64,000 nt of DNA from the NCBI GenBank assembly GCA_016706425.1, contig JADJJR010000001.1:1054001-1118000 (forward strand), given 5' to 3'. The DNA comes from Elusimicrobiota bacterium (GTDB lineage: Bacteria > Elusimicrobiota > Elusimicrobia > FEN-1173). A model generated the notes under the pieces. That model did not search any database, had not been told where the DNA came from, and worked only from the letters and a program-made list of their open reading frames with translations. The first letter of the stretch is position 1, and each line of letters starts with the position of its first letter. The translations under genes were made by a program, and so were the position numbers. Of this stretch, positions 43,216-51,636 are shown in pieces.

Positions 43216-44525
43216 ATGGGAAAATCACAAGATTTGTATCGCACGGCGAAGGGACTCATTCGGTGGGACGCAATTGTTGTCCAAAAGGCCGGAGATGTTT
43301 CTTCCGGATCTTTGGCCCGCCTATTACAGTCGAGCCAAGGGATGTGAGATTTGGGATCTGGATGGAAATTCTTTCCTTGACATGACCACAATGGGAGTTG
43401 GCACGTGTGTTTTGGGATACGCGGACGATGACGTGAACAGGGTCGTGAAGGGAAATTGTGGACGCCGGAAACATGTCCTTTTGAACGCGCCCGGAGGAGG
43501 TCGCTCTGGCGCAACGGTTGTGCGCCTTGCACCCGTGGGCGTCCATGGCGCGTTTCACACGGAGCGGGGGCGAGGCTATGGCCGTGGCGGTTCGCCTGGC
43601 GCGGGCCCGAACCCGGCGTGATGTGGTCCTCTTTTGCGGTTACCATGGATGGCACGATTGGTATCTCGCGGCGAATTTGGGGGAAAACACCGCTTTGGAT
43701 GGGCATCTGTTGCCGGGGCTTTCCCCCCGCGGGGTTCCCCGCGCTTTAAGAGGGACATCCCATCCGTTTAAGTACAACGACACGATGGATTTCGTTCGGT
43801 TGATGAAAACATACACGGGCGAGGTGGCCGCGGTCGTCATTGAGCCGGTTCGAAATATGGCCCCCTCCCCGGACTTCCTTTCCGCCATTCGTCAAGAAAC
43901 CAGAGCCCAAGGGGCTGTTTTGGTGGTGGATGAAATAACCGCGGGTTGGCGGCTGAATTTGGGGGGCGCTCATTTGCACTTTGGAATCGAACCCGATCTG
44001 GCTGTGTTTGGGAAGGCGTTAAGCAATGGATACCCCCTGGGCGCTGTGATTGGCAAGCGCGACGTGATGGAGTCGGCGCAAGAAACATTTATTAGCAGCA
44101 CGTATTGGACCGATCGCATTGGCCCCGCGGCCGCCTTGGCCACGTTGGAGAAAATGGAGAAAATGTCTGTCCCCGTGCATTTAAGCGCCGTTGGAAAAAG
44201 AGTGCAGGAGGGGTGGCGAGCGGCAGCGAAGGTGTTCAAAATTGACATAGAAATTACCGGCATTTTGCCGTTGAGTCATTTTTCCTTTTTGCATGAAAAG
44301 GCATTGGTTCTAAAAACGCTTTTCACCCAGGAGATGCTGGACCGCGGTTTTTTAGCCAGCACCTCGTTTTACGCGTCTCTGGCCCACGGTGAAGAACAGA
44401 TGGGACGTTATTTGGAAGCGGTCCATGATGTGTTCTCCCGCCTCGCAAAGGCTCTTGCGACAGGGAACCCGGAGGGGGCCTTAAGAGGGCCGGTTTGCCA
44501 CTCCGGGTTTCGGAGGCTCGCTTGA
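43216..44525 (+). pseudogene. Class III aminotransferase (glutamate-1-semialdehyde aminomutase-like), frameshifted near the 5' end
   Basis: It starts MGKSQDLYRTAKGLI. Two bases are missing before GGTQLLSKRPEMFLPDLWPAYYSRAKGCEIWDLDGNSFLDM. After further breaks near 43450-43520, the open frame to 44525 holds FTRSGGEAMAVAVRLARA, FCGYHGWHDWYLAANLG, VVDEITAGWRLNLGGAHLHFG and the PLP-lysine segment VFGKALSNGYPLGAVIGKRD. The family is GSA-aminomutase-like, but in sugar loci such enzymes aminate sugars. The intact catalytic residues suggest an active gene if the indels are sequencing errors. Confidence 0.78.
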
Positions 44526-45316
44526 GCCTGACTCCACGGACATTGCCGTTGAAAGGTAAAGTGGTGGTCGTGACGGGTGGTGCGGGGCGGCTTGGGAAGT
44601 CGTTTGTTCGTGGAATTGTGGCGAACGGTGGGGTGGGTGTTATTGCCGATGTCGATCGATCGCTTGGCGCCCGCGTGTTAAAGGAAATTCAAACCGATTT
44701 TCCTCAGGGGCGGGTTGATTTTATTGCCGTTGACATAACCAACAAGCCTTCGATTTGTTCTTTGCTCGAAAAGACGGCCACCCGGTGGGGACGAATTCAC
44801 GGTGTGGTGAATAACGCCTATCCCAGGAATCGGCGTTATGGACGTCCTTTCGACAGGGTCACCTATTCGGACTTTTGTGACAATGTCTCGCGGCATTTGG
44901 GGGGATACTTCCTCGTCGCTCAGCAGGCGATCGGTTACTTTAAAAACAATGGGGGAGGAGCCATTGTCAACATGGCGTCGATCTATGGTGAAACAGCCCC
45001 CCGGTTCGAAATATACCACGGAACGGAAATGACCATGCCCGTGGAATACGCTGCGATTAAATCCGCCGTGATTCATTTGACGCGGTATATGGCTCGTTAT
45101 TGCCGAGGAATGAAAATAAGAATCAACACCCTCAGTCCGGGCGGAGTCCTCGATGGACAACCCACGCTTTTCGTGGATCGATACAAAGCGCATTGTTTAA
45201 ACAAAGGGCTGCTGGACGCCGCCGATGTTGTCGGGTCATTGATTTTTCTCCTTTCCGATTCGGCCCGATACATAAATGGTCAAAACATTGTCGTTGACGA
45301 TGGGTTTACCCTCTGA
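44522..45316 (+). CDS. Short-chain dehydrogenase/reductase (PtmA-like)
   Basis: An intact 264-residue SDR starting at TTG 44522 (TTGA overlap with the aminotransferase stop). NADP-binding is seen in GKVVVVTGGAGRLGKSFVRGI. The family NNAG variant is VVNNAYPRN. The catalytic residues fall in NMASIYGETAP and YAAIKSAVIHL (Tyr-x3-Lys). INTLSPGGVLDGQP and YINGQNIVVDDGFTL end the fold. It resembles the flagellin-modification SDR PtmA found in legionaminic-acid loci. It probably reduces or oxidises a sugar made by the two preceding enzymes. Confidence 0.85.
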   Translation: MSLTPRTLPLKGKVVVVTGGAGRLGKSFVRGIVANGGVGVIADVDRSLGARVLKEIQTDFPQGRVDFIAVDITNKPSICSLLEKTATRWGRIHGVVNNAYPRNRRYGRPFDRVTYSDFCDNVSRHLGGYFLVAQQAIGYFKNNGGGAIVNMASIYGETAPRFEIYHGTEMTMPVEYAAIKSAVIHLTRYMARYCRGMKIRINTLSPGGVLDGQPTLFVDRYKAHCLNKGLLDAADVVGSLIFLLSDSARYINGQNIVVDDGFTL

Positions 45317-45466
45317 GGTGAAGAACGAACTTCCCACGGTTGGGTCCCATCGGCGGGGGCGGGTGTGCGCGGGGTCCGGATTTTCAGTCGGTTGCCGTTT
45401 TCTCCTTTACCGAAGCGGCCTATTCCCGGAAATGAGACAAAGTCCAGCTCCTGTGATGGGGTGGTC

Positions 45467-46018
45467 ATGAAAAGACTGTTTGATGTCCTCTTCTCACTGT
45501 TGGCCATTGTTTGCTTGTCCCCTCTCTTTGTTTTATTGGCTCTCGCGGTCCGTTTCGAATCAGAGGGCCCCGTCTTTTACCGGCAACCTCGGGTGGGACG
45601 AAGGGGAAAACTTTTTCAAATTCTCAAATTTAGAAGTATGGTGATCAATGCGGACCAACTGGGTCCTTATTACACTGTCCCCGGGGACAAACGGGTGACG
45701 TCGGTCGGGCATTTCCTCCGAAAAACGAGTCTCGACGAATTGCCTCAGCTTCTTAATGTTTTTTGGGGTGAAATGAGTGTTGTCGGCCCGCGCCCCGATG
45801 TCCCGGCACAAAAAGCCCTTTACTCGGAAGGCGATTGGCTCAAGCGGATGTCCGTTCGCCCGGGAATTACGGGCTTGGCCCAAGCCGTTCTGCGGTCATC
45901 CGCAAGCGATGACAAAAGGCGTTCTTTGGATTTGGAATACATTGACAGGGCCTCCTTTTGGTTTGACATCAAAATTCTCTGGATGACCTTGCGAACCGTC
46001 TTGAAAGGCAGTTGTTGA
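45467..46018 (+). CDS. Initiating sugar transferase (PglC/WcaJ C-domain type)
   Basis: A 183-residue monotopic phosphoglycosyl transferase. It has one re-entrant or transmembrane segment (LFDVLFSLLAIVCLSPLFVLLALAV), then GPVFYRQPRVGRRGKLFQILKFRSM, LRKTSLDELPQLLNVFWGEMSVVGPRP (the Asp-Glu dyad lies in LDELPQL) and RPGITGLAQ. It transfers a sugar-1-phosphate to undecaprenyl phosphate. The start is the ATG at 45467. The 150 bases before it hold no recognisable gene. This is a second initiator beside the WecA-type enzyme, so two lipid-linked glycans may be built. Confidence 0.9.
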   Translation: MKRLFDVLFSLLAIVCLSPLFVLLALAVRFESEGPVFYRQPRVGRRGKLFQILKFRSMVINADQLGPYYTVPGDKRVTSVGHFLRKTSLDELPQLLNVFWGEMSVVGPRPDVPAQKALYSEGDWLKRMSVRPGITGLAQAVLRSSASDDKRRSLDLEYIDRASFWFDIKILWMTLRTVLKGSC

Positions 46019-46151
46019 TGGTTGTGGTGATCGCCCCCGTCCCGTTAATTTTTCAAGCGAATGTTTTTCGGGTGATTTTCCCGCGCTGTATTGGATTCGC
46101 TTCCGATGCCGTTCGGGTGGGTTCGCGGGTCCGGCGTTGAGGAGGGCGCGG

Positions 46152-47387
46152 GTGAGTAAACCGGCCACGATTCTTTTCGTTGCGTACGGGGGCGGACATG
46201 TGAATATGATTCTCCCCGTTGTCTCCCGATTGAGGGAACAAAGGACACACCGCTGTGTCACTCTCGGATTGACCACCGCGGGCCCCGTGTTTCATCGCCA
46301 TGGCGAGCGAAGTCGAGGTTTCGCCTCCATCATCCGTCCCGAGGACGAAGAAGCCCGGGTCTGGGGAAAAACGCTGATGCGTGAGTTGCCCTTTAACGGG
46401 GATGTCCCGGAAGAAGAGAGTGTGGCGTACCTTGGCCTTTCGTATCAAGATTTGGAGCAAAGGATGGGAAGGGAAGCGGCCGCGCAGCAATATGGAGAGT
46501 CCGGTCGACAAGCGTTTCTCCCTTTGGGCCCCCTTCGTCGTTTTTTTGACGATGTGCGGCCCGACGTCGTTGTTGCGACCACATCGCCACGTGCGGAGGA
46601 GGCCGCGATACGCGTGTCCCAGGAGCGGGGGATCCCCTCTCTTTGCATTACCGATTTTTTTCAATGCAGGTCCTTGGAACGCCTCTCCTTGCCGGGGTAC
46701 GGGACGCGCGTCTGCGTGATTTCAGAATCGACAAAAAAATGGTTTGTCGCTCGGGGGAGATCGCGCGATGAAATTGTGGTGACGGGAAACCCCGCTTTTG
46801 ATTCCTTGGTTTCTCCGGTGATCCGGAAGGCCGCTCAAGGGTTGCGGCGCAAAAAGGCTGGGAAGGAGAGCGCGTCGTTTTGTGGGCGTCCCAGGTCGAG
46901 CCTTCCCGCAACCCTTTCACCGGCCGGAGGGGGGACCCACACTCCCGCGGCGCATAGAGGAGGAACTGCGCGGGGTGATTTCCCGACGCCGTCATTGGCG
47001 GTTGATTGTTCGGCCACACCCCAATGAAAACAGGTCCAAGTTCCAGACGTCGGAAAGGGTGGAAATTTCCCCGTCGTCAGACCCCTCCATGTGTTGTTGC
47101 ATGCGGTGGATGCTGTTGTGATAATGACCTCGACAGTTGGTTTGGAGGCGCGGTTGATTGGGAAACCGGTGGTCAGTGTGGATGCGTCTGTTTTTTCGCA
47201 AGACACCCCGTTTTCAAAAGTGGGGTTGTCTCGTGGCGTGAGTGATTTGCACAAGCTGGAGCGGGCCCTGGAATCGGCTTTGGCCTCTCCCCTCGAAATC
47301 CCGGGGGGCTACGCCGCTCCGGGAAATGCCACCGAGGCGGTGGTGGCTCAGATCGAAAAACTGGCGAGAGGGAGAAGCGGTCTGTGA
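46152..47387 (+). pseudogene. GT-B-fold glycosyltransferase/epimerase-like protein, frameshifted in the middle
   Basis: GTG 46152 follows GGAGGG. The N-terminal part (ATILFVAYGGGHVNMILPVVSRL, RPDVVVATTSPRAEEAAIRVSQERGIPSLCITDFF, IVVTGNPAFDSLV) is intact to about 46850. Other frames then carry EGERVVLWASQVEPSRNPFTG, WRLIVRPHPNENRSKFQ, and from about 47095 VDAVVIMTSTVGLEARLIGKPVVSVDASVFSQ to the stop at 47387. The fold resembles UDP-GlcNAc 2-epimerase/glycosyltransferase proteins. The exact activity is unknown. The end overlaps neuB (GTGA). Confidence 0.65.
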
Positions 47388-48406
47388 CGCCGTGCTTCCT
47401 CATCGCGGAAGCGGGCGTGAACCACAACGGTTCCCTGGAGAATGCCTTGCGTTTGGTGGGCATCGCGGCCGCGGCCGGGGTGGACGCCGTCAAGTTTCAA
47501 ACCTTTTCCGCCGAGCGGTTGGTGACACGTGGGGCCGCGACCGCCGCCTATCAAAAGGAACGCACCGGAACGGCCGACCAATTTTCCATGCTTCGGGCGC
47601 TGGAGTTGTCCGCCGAGGACCACCGTCGATTGGCCGATCGCTGCGCCGCGAAAGGGATCGAATTCCTTTCAACGCCCTTCGATGAGGAGGCCGCGGATTT
47701 CCTGGTGTCCCTCGGGTGCCGACGCATGAAAATCCCCTCGGGGGAAATCACCAACCTGCCTTTTCTTCGCCACGTGGCCGCCAAACGGTTGCCTGTGATC
47801 CTGTCCACCGGGATGAGCGATTTGGAGGAAGTGCGCGTGGCCGTGGACGCCCTGGTGGAGGCGTTCGGTGGAGGCCTATCCGGCGACGCCTTGGTCTTGC
47901 TCCACTGCACGTCGAGTTATCCGGCCCCCCTGGCGGATGTCAATTTGCGGGCGATGCGGACCCTCGCCGAAGCGTTCCGCCGCCCGGTGGGCTATTCGGA
48001 CCACACGCCGGGGATTCTCGTCGCGCCCTTGGCGCGCGCGTTGGGGGCCGTGGTCATCGAAAAACATTTCACTCTGGACCGCTCTCAGCCGGGGCCCGAT
48101 CACGCGGCGTCCCTTGAACCAACGGAGCTGTTCGAATGGGTCCGCCGAATCCGCGAGGTGGATGTGGTTCTGGGGGCCCCCGAAAAAAAACCCACGGAGG
48201 CCGAATTGGTCATGCGTCGAGCCGCGCGCCGCAGTTTGGTGTTGGCGGTGGACGTCTCGTCGGGGCGGCCTCTCGCGCGCGAGCATTTGTCGATCCGGCG
48301 GCCGGGCACCGGGTTGGCGCCGGCGGCGTTGGAGTCTACGCTGGGGCGTTGCCTTAAACGGGACGGGAAGGCGGGCGACGTCGTGCGTCCCGATGATTTG
48401 ATCTGA
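47384..48406 (+). CDS. neuB: N-acetylneuraminate/legionaminate synthase family
   Basis: An intact 340-residue NeuB homologue: FLIAEAGVNHNGSLENALRLV, DAVKFQTFSAERLVT, FLSTPFDEEAADFLVSLG, MKIPSGEITNLPFLRHVA, VILSTGMSDLEEV, LLHCTSSYPAPLADVNLRAM and the metal-site EKHFTLDRSQPGPDHAASLEP. A C-terminal SAF/antifreeze-like domain starts near residue 285 (RSLVLAVDVSSGRPLAREHL). It condenses phosphoenolpyruvate with a mannosamine-type sugar to give a nonulosonic acid. The bacillosamine-type genes nearby favour legionaminic over neuraminic acid. Confidence 0.92.
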   Translation: MTPCFLIAEAGVNHNGSLENALRLVGIAAAAGVDAVKFQTFSAERLVTRGAATAAYQKERTGTADQFSMLRALELSAEDHRRLADRCAAKGIEFLSTPFDEEAADFLVSLGCRRMKIPSGEITNLPFLRHVAAKRLPVILSTGMSDLEEVRVAVDALVEAFGGGLSGDALVLLHCTSSYPAPLADVNLRAMRTLAEAFRRPVGYSDHTPGILVAPLARALGAVVIEKHFTLDRSQPGPDHAASLEPTELFEWVRRIREVDVVLGAPEKKPTEAELVMRRAARRSLVLAVDVSSGRPLAREHLSIRRPGTGLAPAALESTLGRCLKRDGKAGDVVRPDDLI

Positions 48407-48407
48407 C

Positions 48408-49533
48408 ATGCGACGCGTTCACTATTTGACCGGCACCCGGGCCGATTTCGGCTTGATGCGTTCGACTTTGGGAAAAAATTCGCCAATCGACGGATTTGGG
48501 CCTGGGGATCCTGGTCACCGGCATGCACCTTGATGCCCATTACGGGAACACCGTTCGCGAGGTGGAGGACAGCGGGCTGCCCCTGGTCGCGCGGATTCCC
48601 GTGTCTTTCGCCGGCCACGACGGGGCGGCCATGGCGAAGGCCATCGCCACCACGTTGAACGGTGTTGTGGACGCCTGGCGAACGGAGCGTCCCGACGCGC
48701 TTCTGCTCTTGGGCGACCGGGGCGAAATGTTGGCCGGGGCGCTGGCGGCGCTTCACCTCAACGTCCCCATCGTCCATTTGCACGGCGGTGAACTTTCGGG
48801 GACCGTGGACGAACCCATCCGCCACGCGATTTCCAAACTGGCCCATTATCATTTTGTCGCCACCGAAAAGTCGCGGGAGCGGTTGGTCCGCATGGGCGAG
48901 CGTCCCGAAACGGTTTTTGTGACGGGGGCGCCCGGGTTGGATGGGATTGATCCCGGCCCCACGTCGCGTGTCGACTTGGCCAAAGAGGCGGGTTTCGATC
49001 CCCAACGCCCGATCGCCCTGGTCGTTTTCCATCCGGTGGTTCAAGACGCTCTTGCCGCCGGCGCCCAGGCGCAAACGCTGTTGGCCGCGCTCGAAGACGT
49101 CCCGTCCCTTCAGGCCCTCCTGTTGATGCCCAACGCCGACGCCGGGTCCGAGGCCATCCGCGCTGTGTTCGCGCGGGCCGGCGCGCGCTTCCAGGGCCGA
49201 GTGCATTTGGGGCGGGAGGTTTTTCATCGATGGATGGCCATCGCCGATGTCCTGGTGGGGAACTCCAGCAGTGGTATCATAGAGGCCGCTTCCTTTGGTT
49301 TGCCCGTGGTGAACGTCGGCGACCGACAAAAGGACCGGGAGCGGAATGTTAACGTGCGGGACGTGCCGGTCGAAAAGGACGCCATCGCGACGGCGGTGTG
49401 CGCGGCGTTGAGCGGCCCCCGGCCCCCCGCGCAAAACCTGTACGGGGACGGGCGAACGGGGGAGCGCGTTGTCGACCTTTTGCGGCGGATTTCACTTGGA
49501 CCGGAAAATTTGAGGAAGCAAAATGCCTACTGA
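48408..49533 (+). CDS. neuC: Hydrolysing UDP-sugar 2-epimerase (NeuC/LegG type), one frameshift near the start
   Basis: ATG 48408 opens MRRVHYLTGTRADFGLMRSTLGK, the NeuC start. The frame then slips at an A run (GGAAAAAATT, 48471-48480). The downstream frame gives IRQSTDLGLGILVTGMHLDAHYGNTVREVEDSGL and runs intact to 49533. One extra A explains the break. Later motifs are LLLGDRGEMLAGALAALHLNVPIVHLHGGELSGTVDEPIRHAISKLAH, TGAPGLDGI and GNSSSGIIEAASFGLPVVNVGDRQKDR. It hydrolyses and epimerises a UDP-HexNAc derivative to the free mannosamine-type sugar for NeuB. Confidence 0.88.
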
Positions 49534-50137
49534 CTTGTTTTTGCTCGGCGCCGGCGGACACGCCAAGGTGGTCCTGGCGTCCTTGCTGGCGACGGGGGTA
49601 CGTCCGCGAATCTTTGACCAGGCGCCCGCTCGGCCCGGGGAGTCCCTGTTGGGGGTTGTCGTTGAACCCTGGGCTTTGGAGGGACTGCCCTCCACGGGGC
49701 ACCTGGCCATTGGGGACAACGCCGCCCGCGCGCGAATCCTCGGCGACCCAGCCCTCCAAAAAATCCATTGGCGTTCCGTGGTCGATCCCCGGGCGGCGGT
49801 GGGTTCCAGCGCGGTGCTGGGCGGCGGGGTTTTTGTGGCGGCCCAGGCGGTCATCGGCCCCGAAGCGATAATTGGCGTTTGCAGTATTATCAATCACGGC
49901 GCGGTGGTGGACCACGATGCGCGGGTGGGGGCCTGCTGTCACATCGCGCCGAACGCCACGTTGGGCGGTGGCGTGGTTCTGGGGGACGGCGTTTTGGTGG
50001 GGGCCGGGGCGGTGATCCTCCCCGGACTGTCGGTGGGCGCGGGGGCTGTCGTTGGCGCCGGCGCGGTGGTCACGAAACCGGTGGCGACCGGCGTCACCGT
50101 GGTGGGGGTCCCCGCCCGACCGAAGGTTCCCCGATGA
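49523..50137 (+). CDS. neuD: NeuD/PglD-type sugar O/N-acyltransferase
   Basis: A 204-residue protein. The N-terminal Rossmann-like domain has LFLLGAGGHAKVVLASLLATG. From about residue 85 the left-handed beta-helix of hexapeptide repeats begins (AAVGSSAVLGGGVFVAAQAVIGPEAIIGVCSIINHGAVVDHDARVGACCHIAPNATLGGGV). The catalytic histidines lie in NHGAVVDHD. PglD acetylates the 4-amino group of the UDP-sugar made by PglE, the step expected here after the aminotransferase encoded directly downstream. It overlaps both neighbours. Confidence 0.9.
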   Translation: MPTDLFLLGAGGHAKVVLASLLATGVRPRIFDQAPARPGESLLGVVVEPWALEGLPSTGHLAIGDNAARARILGDPALQKIHWRSVVDPRAAVGSSAVLGGGVFVAAQAVIGPEAIIGVCSIINHGAVVDHDARVGACCHIAPNATLGGGVVLGDGVLVGAGAVILPGLSVGAGAVVGAGAVVTKPVATGVTVVGVPARPKVPR

Positions 50138-51603
50138 AGTCCATCGACGCCCTGTTGGTCCACAAAGGCCTCTCGGCGCGGGAACTCCTGTCGCGCATGG
50201 ACGTCGGGGCCCAGGGGATTCTTTTGTTGGTGGACGCGGACGGCCACCTCCAGAGAACCATCACGGACGGCGATTTGCGCCGGGCCCTCCTCAAAGGCGC
50301 GCCGCTCGACGCGCCCCTGACTTGGCCGGACCAAAAGCCGATCACGGCCGGCGAAACCGATTCCGAGGCCCGGTGGTTGGCCGCGATGCAGGCCGCCGGG
50401 ATCAATCAAATCCCGCTGATCGACGCGAGCGGCGTTCCGGTGGGATTGGTGCAGTTGCGCGATCTCGATAAGCCCATTCTCCTATCGACGCCTCATATGG
50501 GGGAACAAGAGTTGGATTTCGTCAACCAGGCCTTCGACACGAATTGGATCGCGCCCCTCGGGCCGAACGTCGACGCCTTTGAAAAAGAACTGTCGGAACA
50601 CGTGGGCGCCGGGCACGCCGCCGCCGTCAGTTCCGGCACCGCCGCCATCCACTTGGCGTTGGTGTTGTTGGACGTCAAGCCCGGGGACATCGTGTTCTGT
50701 TCTTCATTGACGTTCGTGGCCAGCGCGAACCCGATCCTTTACCAGGGGGCGACCCCGGTGTTCATCGATTCGGAACCGGGAAGTTGGAACATGTCCCCGG
50801 CGGCCTTGGAGCGGGCCCTGCGGGACCACGCCAAGCGGGGGCGGGTTCCCAAGGCGGTGTTGGTGGTGAACCTCTACGGGCAAAGCGCGGACATGGAGCC
50901 CTTGCTGGCCCTCTGCGACCGACATGGTGTGCCGGTGGTGGAGGACGCCGCCGAGTCCCTGGGGGCGACGTACAAAGGGCGAGCCAGCGGAACCCTGGGC
51001 CGGATCGGAATCTACTCTTTCAACGGGAACAAGATCATCACCACGTCGGGGGGGGGCATGTTGGTGTCCCGGGACGAGGGCTTGGTCCGGCGCGCGCGCT
51101 TTTTAGCCACCCAGGCCCGTGACACCGCCCCCTGGTACGAACACACCACCGTGGGTTTCAATTACCGAATGAGCAACGTGTTGGCGGGGATCGGGCGGGG
51201 CCAATTGCGCGTGTTGGGCGACCGGGTGCGGGCGCGCCGGGCGATTTTTGACCGGTATCGTCGGTTTTTGGACGGGTGCCCCGGTGTGGGGTGGATGCCC
51301 GAGGCGGATTTCGGCGTCGGCACGCGGTGGCTGAGCGTCATGACCCTGGACCCCCGGGGGACCAAGCGGACCCCGGCCGAGTTGATCGACGTCCTTTCTC
51401 GGGAAAAGATCGAGGCCCGGCGTGTCTGGAAACCGATGCATCGACAGCCCCTATACCGGGATCGGGCGTACTACCCCCATGGGGAGAACGACAGTTTCAG
51501 TGATCGGGTTTTTGAGGTGGGGGTGTGTCTTCCGTCCGGGTCGAACACAACGGACGGGCAAATAGATAGAATTTGCGACGTCATCGGTAAGACGTTGAAA
51601 TAA
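50134..51603 (+). CDS. CBS-domain pair fused to a DegT-type sugar aminotransferase
   Basis: The first 115 residues are a CBS pair (LLSRMDVGAQGILLLVDADGHLQRTITDGDLRRALLKG and AAGINQIPLIDASGVPVGLVQLRDLDKP). A full DegT/PglE/LegC-type aminotransferase follows: FDTNWIAPLGPNVDAFEKELSEHVGAGHAAAVSSGTAAIHLAL, VEDAAESLGATYKGRASGTLG and the PLP lysine Lys300 in SFNGNKIITTSGGGML. The codons after the lysine include a run of nine G (51048-51056). It would aminate the 4-keto-6-deoxy sugar made by the dehydratase encoded next. CBS pairs usually bind adenosyl nucleotides, implying energy or nucleotide control. Confidence 0.9.
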   Translation: MKSIDALLVHKGLSARELLSRMDVGAQGILLLVDADGHLQRTITDGDLRRALLKGAPLDAPLTWPDQKPITAGETDSEARWLAAMQAAGINQIPLIDASGVPVGLVQLRDLDKPILLSTPHMGEQELDFVNQAFDTNWIAPLGPNVDAFEKELSEHVGAGHAAAVSSGTAAIHLALVLLDVKPGDIVFCSSLTFVASANPILYQGATPVFIDSEPGSWNMSPAALERALRDHAKRGRVPKAVLVVNLYGQSADMEPLLALCDRHGVPVVEDAAESLGATYKGRASGTLGRIGIYSFNGNKIITTSGGGMLVSRDEGLVRRARFLATQARDTAPWYEHTTVGFNYRMSNVLAGIGRGQLRVLGDRVRARRAIFDRYRRFLDGCPGVGWMPEADFGVGTRWLSVMTLDPRGTKRTPAELIDVLSREKIEARRVWKPMHRQPLYRDRAYYPHGENDSFSDRVFEVGVCLPSGSNTTDGQIDRICDVIGKTLK

Positions 51604-51636
51604 ACGGCGTTCACCACTCCGCCAAGGACCCTCCTC

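Noticed and set aside
45317..45466. A small gene between the SDR and the sugar transferase
   Set aside because: The overlapping short frames have no start with a ribosome site and no motif; the 150 bases are treated as a leader or remnant.
36500..48500. Programmed frameshifting as the explanation for the broken frames
   Set aside because: The breaks are too many, occur at unrelated sites, and include a block deletion. No consistent slippery heptamer with a downstream structure is visible.
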